This document shows positions 8,590-20,585 of a stretch of 64,000 nt of DNA, piece by piece. The position numbers and the translations under genes are program-made. The number at the start of each line of letters is the position of its first letter. Position 1 is the first letter of the stretch. Under the pieces are notes generated by a model. That model was not told where the DNA came from, ran no database searches, and was given only the letters and a program-made list of their open reading frames with translations. The DNA is from Variovorax sp. S12S4 (GTDB taxonomy: Bacteria; Pseudomonadota; Gammaproteobacteria; Burkholderiales; Burkholderiaceae_C). The DNA lies in the NCBI RefSeq assembly GCF_023195515.1, contig NZ_JALPKR020000002.1, positions 744,001 through 808,000 on the forward strand. Reading direction: 5' to 3'.

Positions 8590-10557
8590 CTATTTCTTCA
8601 GCGCTGCGCTGCCGTCGCTCAGCAACGCGCGGTCCATGTAAGTCGCGAAGGAGCGCGTGTACTTGGGCCGCAGATGGCCGGCGTCCTTGTATGCGGGAGC
8701 GCCATCGGGCATGGTGCGCAGGCACTGGCCATCGGCCGTGCACAGGTTGGCGACCGCATCAATCACCTCCACGCCGCTCGCAATGCCTATCTGCCGCAGC
8801 TTGTCGTTCAGTTCGCGCTGGTCCTGCAGTATCGGCAGCGTCGGCATCGAGCTCGTCACCTTCATGGATGCGAGCCGGCTGCCTTCCAGCAGACGCTTCG
8901 GCTCGAAATCGGGGCTCACGGGAATGTCGAGCAGCAAATAGACCTTCTTGCCCTTGCTCGACAGTTCGCGCAGCAGCTGGCCGAGCGAGTCGAATGCCAG
9001 CGCCATGCCGTCGCCGCCGCGGAACTGATGCGCCGCGCCGCTCGCATCACGGAAGTAATAGCCCGGCGCGCCGCCGGCGATGAAGTAGCAGTTCCAGCAC
9101 CCGCCGATCACCACCGTGTCGATCTCGGGGCTGCGGGCAAATTCCAGCACCGCGGTGCGCCGCTCGGCGCAGCCTATGTTCGCGTCGGCATAAACACCGG
9201 GAATCGGCGGGCAAGACCCCTGCGTCGCGAAGTAGATGGTGTTGGCCTTGTCGGGCACCGTGCGCGCGAGCTCCTCAGCGCGAGGACCATATTGCTGCAC
9301 ATGGCTGTCGCCGATCAGCAGGCTCTTGCGTGGACCCTTGCCCACCCGGTAGAGCAGATGCCGCCCGATTTCGTAGTTCTTGAAATCGTCGTAGTAGCCC
9401 ACGTCCGCGGCTGCCTCCGATATCTGCTGCAGACGAATGTCGTGATGGCGCGGCTGCAGCACGCCAGAGAACACCACCAGGCCCAAGACCACGAGCGCAA
9501 TGCCCAAGCCAGCAAGCCAGCGCAGCAGACCGGGGCTGGTGCGCGTACGCGTGTAGCGCTCGACGAACCGATAGGTCAACCAGGCCAGCACCACGCTCGC
9601 GACGACCGCCCCCGCGCGTACTGGCAGCGACGGCATTCCATCGCTCAGGATGCGCGCATAAGCGAGCAGCGGCCAATGCCACAGATAGAGCGGATAGCTG
9701 ATGAGCCCGATCCACACCATCACGCGGTTCGAGAGCAGGTACTTGTTCAGGAAGCCCGTGGGGCCGGCCGCAATGCAACTCACCGCCCCCAGCGTGGGCA
9801 GCAACGCCCACCAGCCGGGAAAGGCCTTGTCGCCGCGGATCATCACAAGCCCCAGTCCGAGCAGGCCCACACCGACGAAGGACTGCACATGGCTGCGCAA
9901 GCGGCTCGGCGCAGCGGGCTTCAGACGCATGCACGCGAGAATGCCGCCCACCATCAGCTCCCAGAAGCGCGAAGCCGGCGAATAGAAAGCCGCGGTGCGA
10001 AACGGATGGATCGTGAGCACATTGACGAGAAATGACACCACCGCAATCGCGAGGATCACGCGGATCATCGGCCAGCGGCGGCGCTAAGCCACGCCCAGCA
10101 GCACTGGCCAGAAAATGTAGAACTGCTCTTCGATGCCAAGCGACCACAGATGCAGCAGCGGTTTGGTTTCCGCAGCGGTATCGAAATAGCCCGCATCCGC
10201 CCAGAACACGAAATTGGCAAAGAAGGCCGCGCCACCCGTGACCTGCTTGCCCAGCTGCGCGAACTCGTCGGACAGCAGCATGTACCAGCCGAAGCACAAG
10301 GTGGCCAAGAGCACCAGGATCAGGGCTGGGAAGATGCGCCGGATACGCCGGGCGTAGAAGTCGCGATAGCTGAAGTCGCCGGCCACCTGGCTCTGCAGGA
10401 GGATGGTCGAGATCAGGAAGCCCGAGATCACGAAGAAGATGTCGACACCGATGAAACCGCCGGGCAGCACACCCGGAAACGCGTGATAGATCACCACGGA
10501 GGCCACGGCAATGGCACGCAGGCCGTCTATGTCCGGTCGGTACTTGGGATGTAGCAT
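8590..10557 (-). pseudogene. OafA/YrhL-type acyltransferase with C-terminal SGNH domain, in-frame TAG stop
   Basis: A 656-codon frame interrupted once. The N-terminal 157 codons (from ATG 10557) carry the acyltransferase-3 start [24 protein letters not shown] and [17 protein letters not shown] at 10084-10086 follows WPVLLGVA. The frame then continues without shift through RRRWPMIRVI and about nine further membrane segments, to a periplasmic SGNH domain with LLIGDSHVQQYGP. Family members usually have an aromatic residue, often Trp, at the stop position, so TGG to TAG is the simplest origin. Such proteins O-acetylate lipopolysaccharide or other surface sugars. The gene ends 21 bases from the yacG stop, convergent. 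If the stop is real, the protein is inactive. Confidence 0.88.
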
Positions 10558-10608
10558 CTATTGGAGTCGTTGAACGCGCTGTGGCGGTTCTGATTGTTTT
10601 GGGCAGGC

Positions 10609-11058
10609 CTACGCGGCCGACCCGGCGGCATGAGGAAGTCCGCGCTCCTCGGCCAGCCATTCAAGCACCGGCATCGCGCCGGGCAGCACGGGCGTCACGT
10701 CCAGCGGCAGCTGCTGCCAGCGCATTTCCTGCCCTTCGCGCATTTCGAATTCACCGCTCCAGGCCGTCACCTTGCACCAGTGCAGCCGCACCAGCGCATG
10801 CGGGTAGTCGTGCTCGGTGATCTTCCAGACCTCGGCACCCCCGATGGTGATGCCGAGTTCTTCCTGCAGCTCGCGCCGCAGCGCCTGCTCGACCGTTTCG
10901 CCCGCCTCGATCTTGCCGCCCGGAAACTCCCAGAAGCCGGCGTATGCCTTGCCCTCGGGACGAGTCGACAGCAGCAGCGCGTCGTCGGCCACGCGGATCA
11001 GCACGCCGACGGCCACCTCGGTGTGCTTGCGGCCCCCGGGTTGCGGCTGCGCGCTCAT
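10609..11058 (-). CDS. mutT: NUDIX hydrolase MutT (8-oxo-dGTP diphosphatase)
   Basis: A 149-residue protein with a complete Nudix box: GGKIEAGETVEQALRRELQ, then EELGI (G-x5-E-x7-R-E-U-x-E-E-x-G-U). The start VAVGVLIRVADDALLLSTRP and FWEFPGGK are MutT-like. The family removes 8-oxo-dGTP from the nucleotide pool. The ATG at 11058 overlaps the stop of the upstream ATPase gene by 4 bases, and the secA-argJ-ATPase-mutT order is common in the Comamonadaceae. Broader substrate specificity cannot be excluded from sequence. Confidence 0.92.
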   Translation of the reverse strand: MSAQPQPGGRKHTEVAVGVLIRVADDALLLSTRPEGKAYAGFWEFPGGKIEAGETVEQALRRELQEELGITIGGAEVWKITEHDYPHALVRLHWCKVTAWSGEFEMREGQEMRWQQLPLDVTPVLPGAMPVLEWLAEERGLPHAAGSAA

Positions 11059-11930
11059 GCGCTGGCCCGTCCGGCGTAGTCGCGCGCGAACTGGTAGGCC
11101 ACGCGGCCGCTGCGCGAGCCGCGCTCGAGCGCCCAGACCAGCGCCTCGGGGCGTGCCGCCTCGATGGCAGCCTGGCCCACACCGAAGGACGACAGCCACT
11201 GCGCAACGATGGCCAGGTATTCGTTCTGGCTGAATGGGTAGAAGCTGACCCATAGGCCGAAGCGCTCCGACAGCGAAATCTTCTCTTCGATCACCTCGCC
11301 CGGATGCACTTCGCCGTCCTCGGTGTGGGTGTACGAAAGGTTGTCCTTCATGTATTCGGGCAGCAGGTGGCGCCGGTTGCTGGTCGCGTAGATCAGCACG
11401 TTGGGCGTGGCCGCCGCAATCGAGCCATCCAGGATCGACTTCAGCGCCTTGTAGCCCGGCTCGCCTTCGTCAAAGCTCAGGTCGTCGCTGAACACGATGA
11501 ATTTCTCGGGCCGCTGCGACACCACCTCGACGATGTCCGGCAGGTCGGTCAGTTCGGCCTTGTCGACTTCGATCAGGCGCAGCCCCTGCGGCGCATAGGC
11601 CTGGAGGCATGCGCGAATGAGCGACGACTTGCCCGTGCCGCGCGCGCCGGTCAGCAGCACGTTGTTGGCCGGCTTGCCTTCGACGAACTGGCGCGTGTTG
11701 CGCTCGATCTTTTCCTTCTGGACGTCGATTTCCTTCAGTGAATCGAGCGCCATTGCGGCCACGTGCTTCACCGGCTCGAGCACGCCATGGCCCGAGCTGC
11801 GGCGCCGATAGCGCCAAGCGATCGACGCGTTCCAGTCGGCAGGTGCAGCCAGCGGCTGCGGCAAGATCGATTCGATGCGGCCGATCAGCTGCTCGGCGCG
11901 CTCGATCAGCTTCTGGAACTGCTCATTCAT
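11055..11930 (-). CDS. DUF815-family AAA+ ATPase
   Basis: A 291-residue cytosolic P-loop protein. Walker A is GARGTGKSS at about residue 92, a Walker B-like [10 protein letters not shown] follows at about 140, and sensor-1 [10 protein letters not shown] at about 175; these fit DUF815. The function in the cell is unknown. The N-terminus ([16 protein letters not shown]) is helical. It overlaps argJ upstream (stop TGA within ATGA at 11927-11930) and mutT downstream (11055-11058), so all three are translationally coupled. The linkage to argJ and mutT is conserved in the group but gives no clear functional hint. Confidence 0.9.
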   Translation of the reverse strand: MNEQFQKLIERAEQLIGRIESILPQPLAAPADWNASIAWRYRRRSSGHGVLEPVKHVAAMALDSLKEIDVQKEKIERNTRQFVEGKPANNVLLTGARGTGKSSLIRACLQAYAPQGLRLIEVDKAELTDLPDIVEVVSQRPEKFIVFSDDLSFDEGEPGYKALKSILDGSIAAATPNVLIYATSNRRHLLPEYMKDNLSYTHTEDGEVHPGEVIEEKISLSERFGLWVSFYPFSQNEYLAIVAQWLSSFGVGQAAIEAARPEALVWALERGSRSGRVAYQFARDYAGRASA

Positions 11931-13156
11931 GACCTGTAGTCGGCGTTGATGGTCACGTAGTCGTGGCTCAGGTCGCAGGTCCACACCGTTTCGCTCGCGT
12001 TGCCGCGGCCCAGGCCGATGCGCACCGTGATCTCGCTCTGCTTCATCACGCGCTGGCCGTCTTCTTCGCGGTACGACGGGTTGCGCCCGCCTTTCACCGC
12101 CACGTGCACGTCGTCCAGGAACAAGTCGATGCCTGTCTGATCCAGGTCGGCAATGCCGGCATAGCCCACGGCCGCCAGGATGCGACCCAGGTTCGGGTCG
12201 CTCGCAAAGAAAGCGGTCTTCACCAGCGGCGAATGCGCCACGGCATAAGCCACTTGCCTGCACTCTTCCGGATTGCGGCCGCCCTCAACCTGGATGGTGA
12301 TGAACTTGGTGGCGCCTTCGCCGTCGCGCACGATGGCCTGAGCCAATTGGCGCGCCACGTTCTGCATGGCAGCCACGAGTGCCTGGCCCTCTGCCGATTC
12401 CAGCGAGGTGATGGTTGCGTGCGCAGCCTTCTGCGTCGCGATGACCACGAACGAGTCGTTGGTCGATGTGTCGCCGTCGATGGTCACGCGGTTGAACGAA
12501 GCGTCTGCCAGACGCTTGGCCAGCGGCTGGATCAGCGACGGGTCGATCTTTGCGTCGGTGGCCATGAAGCCGAGCATGGTCGCCATGTTCGGGCGGATCA
12601 TGCCGGCGCCCTTGCTGATGCCGGTGATGGTGACCGTGGCACCGCCGACCTGGACCTGCTGGCTGAACGCCTTCGGAATCGTGTCGGTGGTCATGATGCC
12701 TTCGGCCGCACGCGCCCAGTGGTTCTCCGAAGCGTCAGCCAGCGCGGCGGGCAGGCCGGCTTCGATGCGATCCACCGGCAGCGGCTCCATGATCACGCCG
12801 GTCGAGAACGGCAGGATCTGCTCGGGCGCGATTTCGAGGTGGCGCGCCAGTGCGATGCAGGTGGAGCGCGTGCGCATCAAGCCGTCTTCGCCCGTGCCGG
12901 CGTTGGCGTTGCCGGTGTTGATGACCATGGCGCGAATGCCGTAGTTGGCCGCCAGATGGTCGCGGCAGACCTGCACCGGCGCCGCGCAGAAACGGTTCTG
13001 GGTGAACACGCCTCCAACCGCCGAGCCTTCGTCGATCAGCACGACGGTCAGGTCCTTGCGGTTGGCCTTGCGCACACCCGCTTCGGCCACGCCGATGCGG
13101 ACGCCGGGCACCGCGAACAAGGCGGCAGGATCAGGAGCGGACAGGTTCACGGGCAT
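11927..13156 (-). CDS. argJ: Bifunctional glutamate N-acetyltransferase / amino-acid acetyltransferase ArgJ
   Basis: A 409-residue enzyme of the cyclic arginine pathway that transfers the acetyl group between ornithine and glutamate. It belongs to the self-cleaving Ntn-fold family. The cleavage site and nucleophile lie in [19 protein letters not shown] (about residues 180-198), where the Thr after MA in NMATM is the new N-terminus of the beta chain. NTGNANAGTG and [10 protein letters not shown] are further signatures. The ATG at 13156 (MPVNLSAP) was chosen; an upstream extension of 36 codons into the secA end is low-complexity. It lies 28 bases after secA and overlaps the ATPase gene by 4 bases. 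Confidence 0.96.
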   Translation of the reverse strand: MPVNLSAPDPAALFAVPGVRIGVAEAGVRKANRKDLTVVLIDEGSAVGGVFTQNRFCAAPVQVCRDHLAANYGIRAMVINTGNANAGTGEDGLMRTRSTCIALARHLEIAPEQILPFSTGVIMEPLPVDRIEAGLPAALADASENHWARAAEGIMTTDTIPKAFSQQVQVGGATVTITGISKGAGMIRPNMATMLGFMATDAKIDPSLIQPLAKRLADASFNRVTIDGDTSTNDSFVVIATQKAAHATITSLESAEGQALVAAMQNVARQLAQAIVRDGEGATKFITIQVEGGRNPEECRQVAYAVAHSPLVKTAFFASDPNLGRILAAVGYAGIADLDQTGIDLFLDDVHVAVKGGRNPSYREEDGQRVMKQSEITVRIGLGRGNASETVWTCDLSHDYVTINADYRS

Positions 13157-13184
13157 GGAGGTTTCTCTTCCGGAGTTTTCTGGG

Positions 13185-15977
<2,793 letters not shown>

Positions 15978-16172
15978 TGGCGTGGAGATGGGCGTGCACC
16001 TGACACAACAGGCACTGCGACCGGATTCCCTAAGATATGGTGAAAGCAGTTGGGCGCGCCTTCTTCGAATGCAAGCCTCGAAGAAAGCAAGCGGCTCCAG
16101 ACCGGATCTGCCGGCGCAAGCGTCGGCAAACCGGGCATTTTAGCTGCCCTTGTTCCACCCTCCGGATTACCC

Positions 16173-16481
16173 ATGAATCGCCGCTCCGTCCCGCCCGTCA
16201 CGCTGCACCAGGCCGCCGAAGGTTCGCCGACCCTGGCGAGCCTGATTGCGCGCGCGCGCGACTCCGGCGACCGACTGCGGGCGGTCGAGGGATTGATCCC
16301 GCCGGCCATGCGCCCGGCCGTGCAGGCCGGCCCGGCCGAGGGGGATGTGTGGTGCTTGCTGGTCAACGGCAGCGCCGCGGCCGCCAAGTTGCGCCAGCTG
16401 TCGCCCATGCTGGTCACCCGGCTGCGAAACCGGGGCTGGGACGTGAACACGATCCGGATCAAAGTCCAATCCGGGCGCTGA
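16173..16481 (+). CDS. DUF721 / DciA-like protein
   Basis: A 102-residue small protein (MNRRSVPPVTLHQAAEG) with a DUF721-like core, including LVNGSAAAAKLRQLSPMLVTRL and a C-terminal GWDVNTIRIKV. DciA proteins load or operate replicative helicase in bacteria that lack DnaC, and a DUF721 gene divergent from secA is a common betaproteobacterial arrangement. The similarity is seen mostly in the nucleic-acid-binding KH-like half. Function as a helicase operator is inferred from the family. The ATG at 16173 begins where similarity begins. Confidence 0.7.
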   Translation: MNRRSVPPVTLHQAAEGSPTLASLIARARDSGDRLRAVEGLIPPAMRPAVQAGPAEGDVWCLLVNGSAAAAKLRQLSPMLVTRLRNRGWDVNTIRIKVQSGR

Positions 16482-16533
16482 AAGAAAAAGGCGGCCGACC
16501 GGGCCTCCGCCGCCCAGGCCATCCCCATCGCGT

Positions 16534-17517
16534 CTATTGCGGTTGAAGCCCGATGTCGTGTGCCACCTTCTGCCAGCGCTCGGCCTCCGCACGCATGAAA
16601 GCACGCAACTCGCCCGTGGTGGAACCCTTCAGTTGCACGCCGAGGGACGTCATGCGCTCCCTCACCGACGGATGGTCCAGCGCAGCGATGGCTTCGCGCC
16701 GCAGCCGCTCGATCACTTCCAGTGGCGTGGTAGCGGGCGCAACCAGTGCCCACCACTGGTCGATCTCCATCCCCTTGAGTCCGCTTTCCGCCAGCGCGGG
16801 CACCTCCTTGAGCCCCGGAAGGCTCACACGTTGCGCGCTCGTCACCAAAAGCGGGCGGATCCGGTTGGCACCCATCAAGATGGAGCCGCTGGCCAGCGTT
16901 GCGAAGTGCCCGCCCACCGTACCCGCCGCCACGTCGGTAAGCGCCGGCGCCGATCCGCGGTACGGAACCATGTTGAACTTGATCTTGGTGCGGCTCGCCA
17001 GCAGCTCGGCCGCCAGATGGCTCACCGTGCCGGCTCCGCTGTGCGCAATGGCCGGCGGCATCGGTCGGGCAGCAGCCGTCTTGATGAAGGTCTTGAAGTC
17101 GCGACTGTCGTCGTCCATGCCCGCAAAGAACACGAGCGGGGAGGTGCCGATCATCGTCACCGGCGTGAAGTCGCGCAGCAGGTCGTAGGGCAACCGCGCC
17201 GTTACCGCGGGCGCAATGGCGTGCGGCAACTCGACAATGGCCAGCGTGTAGCCGTCGGGCGCGGCCTTGGCCGCCGCCTCGGTGCCGATCTGGCCGGCCG
17301 CTCCGGGCCGGTTGTCGACGATCACCGTGCTGCCGAGCGTCTGGCTCATGCGCTGCGCCATGGCGCGCGCAATGGCGTCGGTGCTCCCGCCCGCCGCCCA
17401 CGGCACGATCAGCTTGATGGGCTTGTCGGGAAAGGCCGCCCAGGCGCGCTGCGCCGTGGCGCTGAAGAGAGCGGCCGAACCGGCAGCCAGGAAGGCGCGG
17501 CGTTGCATTGCTTGCAT
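16534..17517 (-). CDS. Bug (TctC) family tripartite tricarboxylate solute-binding protein
   Basis: A 327-residue periplasmic protein. A signal with an RR motif (MQRRAFLAAGSAALFS, possible Tat type) precedes the mature start AFPDKPIKLIVPWAAGGSTD, the Bug-family hallmark of pocket loop 1. Bug proteins bind carboxylates or amino-acid-like ligands and are very abundant in Comamonadaceae and Bordetella. No TctA/TctB membrane genes are nearby, which is usual for orphan Bug genes. It lies 30 bases after the threonine-synthase-like gene on the same strand, suggesting that its ligand relates to that enzyme's substrate. The ligand is unknown. Confidence 0.92.
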   Translation of the reverse strand: MQAMQRRAFLAAGSAALFSATAQRAWAAFPDKPIKLIVPWAAGGSTDAIARAMAQRMSQTLGSTVIVDNRPGAAGQIGTEAAAKAAPDGYTLAIVELPHAIAPAVTARLPYDLLRDFTPVTMIGTSPLVFFAGMDDDSRDFKTFIKTAAARPMPPAIAHSGAGTVSHLAAELLASRTKIKFNMVPYRGSAPALTDVAAGTVGGHFATLASGSILMGANRIRPLLVTSAQRVSLPGLKEVPALAESGLKGMEIDQWWALVAPATTPLEVIERLRREAIAALDHPSVRERMTSLGVQLKGSTTGELRAFMRAEAERWQKVAHDIGLQPQ

Positions 17518-17547
17518 GGTTTCGATTCCTTTGGGTAACTAGGGAGC

Positions 17548-18758
17548 TCAGGCGGCCTCGTCCGGCCAGCTTGGGTCGCGCGAGGCGTTGGCGGTGAGCA
17601 TCAGCACCACGTGGGCATCGCCCGCAATGGCGCCGCCTTCGCGCAGTTGGCGAACGGCGTCCAGTCCGCCCGCGGCGCAGAGCTCGGCACTCACGCCGGC
17701 CGCCGTGAGCTTCTGCCGCGCAGCGCGGGCTTGGTCGTCGCTGACCACCACCGCGCCTCCCCGGAGGCGACGGCCGCCTGCCACTGCAAAAAGGTCACGG
17801 TGGAGCCGGCGGTGGAAAACTGCGCGGTGTGGCCGGGATACGCGCCATTGAGTGCGCCGCCGGCCAGCACGCGCGAGAGGCGCGCAAACGGCTCCACCAG
17901 CCAGAGTCGCGGCAGGCGCGCAATGCGCCCGGCGGCCAGCAGGTCGCGAAAGCCCGCGTAGATACCCCACGCCAGGTCGCCGCGCGCCGTCGGAATCACG
18001 ATGTGATCGGGCAGGCCGCCCTCGTTCAGGCACTCCAGGGCGATGGGCTTGTAGCCTTCGATTGCCAGCGGCGCGCTGCCCAATGCGGGCAGGCGGTAGT
18101 TCGTCAGCGCGAAATAGCCCGCATGCTGTGAGCGCTCACGCACAAACGCCCAGCGGCCAGCGTTGTCTGCAAAGGTGTAGCGCCGGGCACCGAGGGCGTC
18201 GAGCTGCCCTGCATAGGCTGCCGGCAGGCCTTCGTAGGTTGCCACTTCGCAGCCCAGGCCCGCAGCCCACGCATAGTGCGCCGCGGAAATCGCGGCATTG
18301 CCCGACGAGGCCAGCACCAGCGTGTGGGCACCGAAGTCCAGCGCTTGGGCCACGCCCACGGCCGTCATGCGGTCCTTGTGCGAGCCGGTGGGGTTGGACG
18401 ATTCGTCCTTGAGCGCAAGGCGCGCCACGCCGAACTCGCGCGCCAGGTCCGGCATCTCCAGCAGCGGCGTGCCGCCCTCGCCCAGCGTGAAACCTGGCGT
18501 GTAAGGCATGGGCAGCGGGCCGCCGCTGTCGGGCAGATAGCTGGCACGCAAGCCGGCGTGGACGCCCGTGGCACGGCAGGCCGGGCAGCCGTCGTTCGCC
18601 AGGGTGAGCGAATAAGGAGCCTCGCAGCGCAGGCAACGAAAGCCCTGCAAGCCAGGGTTTCTCACCGGCTGCGGCGGTCGCGCCCGCGCGGTGCCCGGCG
18701 AATCGGTGGGCGGCTCGGAAGGCGAGGCGAACTTGAAGTGCATTACGGGCGCGGGCAT
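17548..18758 (-). pseudogene. Threonine-synthase-like PLP enzyme, broken by a one-base deletion
   Basis: A fold-type II pyridoxal-phosphate enzyme. From 18758 the frame carries a zinc-ribbon-like start (CLRC and CPAC) typical of long-form threonine synthases, then the PLP lysine in SSNPTGSHKDRM and SSGNAAIS. The frame is lost near 17750-17770 (GCGCCTCCCCGGAGGCG). The family C-terminus continues one frame over (GGAVVVSDDQARAARQKL through LMLTANASRDPSW) to the stop at 17548. Adding one base in the C run restores about 403 residues. The true reaction may be threonine synthase or a related lyase; the Bug partner and LysR regulator suggest a catabolic role. Start at 18758 or the second ATG 18743. 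Confidence 0.8.
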
Positions 18759-18786
18759 GTGTCAGGCGGTCTTGGGTAGGAAGTCG

Positions 18787-18857
18787 TGCCTAAATCTTAG
18801 GCATCTGCAAATAAAATCATCTAGCTTGAAATACTCAAGCGATAAGAAAACTTATCG
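18787..18857. promoter_or_regulatory. Divergent control region with three inverted repeats
   Basis: Between the PLP-enzyme gene (leftward) and the LysR gene (rightward) lie three perfect inverted repeats. They are TGCCTAA-ATC-TTAGGCA (18787-18803), GCTTGA-AATAC-TCAAGC (18824-18840), and CGATAAG-AAAA-CTTATCG (18840-18857), the last ending at the LysR ATG. LysR-type regulators normally bind T-N11-A dyads in just such a divergent region, so these are candidate regulator-binding and activation sites. The third may also repress the regulator itself. The arms differ between repeats, so they need not bind one protein. Confidence 0.55.
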
Positions 18858-19778
18858 ATGCGCTTCGCCGAAATAGAGACCTTCCGCGCCCTGATGCGCG
18901 CCGGCTCCACCCGCAAGGCCGCGGCGCTGCTGCATGTGACGCAGCCCGCCATCAGCCAGTCGCTCAAGCGGCTCGAGGCGCAGGCCGGCATGGTGCTGTT
19001 CCAGCGCACCGGGGGCCGGCTGGTGCCCACGCCCGAGGCACGCGCGCTGTTGACGGAAGTCGAGCGGGTCTTCATCGGCATGGAAGCCATCGAGCACCGC
19101 ATGCGCAGCCTGCGCGACTTCGGCACCAACCAGCTTGAACTCAGCTGCTATCCGGCATTTGGGCTGGGCTTCATGCCGCGTGCGCTGGAGCGCCTGAAAG
19201 CGCAGCGCGGCGACAGCCCGTGGCCGCAGGTGTCGCTGCAGGTGCTCAGCTCCAAGGACGTGCGCGACCGCGTGGCCAAGGGTATTTCAGACTTCGGCCT
19301 GATGGCCGACGAACTGTCGCTCGAAGGCATCGACCATTCGACCTTCGCGCGCTTTCCCGGTGTGGTCGTGATGCCGCAGGGCCATGCACTGGCGCGCTTC
19401 AAGCGCATCGAGCCGGAGCAGCTCGCGCAAGTGCCTTTCCTGGCGCTGAACCCCGAAGACCCTTCGCACCGCGGCCTCGAAGCCGCGCTTGCCGAACGCG
19501 GCGTCGCGCTCCGGGTGATGGTGCAAACGCCCTACGCGGCCAGCGTGTGCGAGATGGCTTTGCGCGGCTTGGGCGTGGGGCTCGTCAACCCGATCACCGC
19601 GCTCGACTACGCCGAACGCGGCCTCGTGGTGCGCCGGCTCTCGGTCGACGTGTTCTTTTCATGCGTGCTGGCCATGCCCGCGGGCAAGGTGCTTTCGACC
19701 ACCGCCCGCGACTTTCTGTCACTCATGCGCCGGCAACTGGCGGAAGACGAAAAACGCATCCAGCGCTACCTGCGCTGA
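18858..19778 (+). CDS. LysR-family transcriptional regulator
   Basis: 306 residues. The N-terminal winged helix-turn-helix has the classic LysR pattern (FRALMRAGSTRKAAALLHVT then QPAISQSLKRLEAQ, about residues 9-43). A type-2 periplasmic-binding-protein-like effector domain follows (about 90-295). It is divergent from the PLP-enzyme/Bug operon across 99 bases and probably controls it and itself. The ATG at 18858 directly follows an inverted repeat, so no Shine-Dalgarno sequence is evident; the N-terminal domain nevertheless fits this start. The effector is unknown. Confidence 0.93.
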   Translation: MRFAEIETFRALMRAGSTRKAAALLHVTQPAISQSLKRLEAQAGMVLFQRTGGRLVPTPEARALLTEVERVFIGMEAIEHRMRSLRDFGTNQLELSCYPAFGLGFMPRALERLKAQRGDSPWPQVSLQVLSSKDVRDRVAKGISDFGLMADELSLEGIDHSTFARFPGVVVMPQGHALARFKRIEPEQLAQVPFLALNPEDPSHRGLEAALAERGVALRVMVQTPYAASVCEMALRGLGVGLVNPITALDYAERGLVVRRLSVDVFFSCVLAMPAGKVLSTTARDFLSLMRRQLAEDEKRIQRYLR

Positions 19779-19792
19779 CCCAGGCCGGCTAC

Positions 19793-20506
19793 TTACTTCC
19801 AGCCAAACTCGTGGTTCAGCCCCACGACGAAGCCGTTCACGCCGCGGGAGCCCGCCCCCGTCCTGGAAGCGCTCACGTCCAGGCTGATCAGCGGCGTGAG
19901 GCCGAAGCGCCATCCGATGCGCGAAGTCCACACGCCCGATGCGCGGCTGCGCTCCGCGATCAGCGAGACCTTTTCATCGAGCGCCCACTCCGCCGCCAGC
20001 CCGCCGCGCGGCGTGCGCACGCCGGTGCCCGTGGCCCAGTCGGCGCCGATGTTGGCGTGGAACTGCAGGCCATCCGCTGGGCGCCACGTGACCGGCAGCA
20101 CCAGTTGCCCGCCCGCCCGGCCGCCGCGCGTCACGTCGAACACGGCGCCGAGCGAAATTGCCGCGCTCAGCGGCGCACCGGCCGCCGGCCCGAAGAAGTT
20201 CCATTTGAGCTGCGGCCCCACGGTCACCGAATGCATGCCCTCCGCCGAGAGCCTGTCGATGTTCAACCCCAGCTCGACGGGCCCCACACGGCAGGACGGG
20301 CCGGCGTGCAGCACCGTCACCGGCTCTGAGCCGGTACGGCCCCACCAGGCTTCGTACTGGCATCGGCCCGCGTCGAGCGTGCCGGCGTCGTCGACGTCGA
20401 AATGGCCTGCAGCCTGGACACCCGCGCTCGCCAGGGCGCAGGCTGCCAGGAGCAGCCAGGCGAGCCGAGGCCGTCGAATCGTTGTTGTGAGTCTGTTCTT
20501 CTTCAT
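19793..20506 (-). CDS. Outer-membrane beta-barrel protein of unknown function
   Basis: 237 residues from the ATG at 20506 (a further ATG three codons upstream at 20515 is possible). The signal is MKKNRLTTTIRRPRLAWLLL then a hydrophobic run to AGVQAAG. The mature protein has alternating hydrophobic/polar strands rich in Gly and aromatics and ends in NHEFGWK, close to the aromatic C-terminal barrel signature. A role as a small outer-membrane pore or sensor is inferred. It lies 79 bases after the response regulator gene on the same strand, so it might be co-transcribed with the two-component genes, but the gap leaves this open. Confidence 0.6.
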   Translation of the reverse strand: MKKNRLTTTIRRPRLAWLLLAACALASAGVQAAGHFDVDDAGTLDAGRCQYEAWWGRTGSEPVTVLHAGPSCRVGPVELGLNIDRLSAEGMHSVTVGPQLKWNFFGPAAGAPLSAAISLGAVFDVTRGGRAGGQLVLPVTWRPADGLQFHANIGADWATGTGVRTPRGGLAAEWALDEKVSLIAERSRASGVWTSRIGWRFGLTPLISLDVSASRTGAGSRGVNGFVVGLNHEFGWK

Positions 20507-20585
20507 CGCCTGCATCCCGGGGATCGGGCATTCTAGGGACGGCGAAAGTCGCCGCGGTGACGCGGCAGCGCCCCGGCCGATTGCC

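Noticed and set aside
16490..16516. GGCGG...CCGCC hairpin after the DciA-like gene as a terminator
   Set aside because: Short stem with a long unpaired centre and no T run; not strong enough to list.
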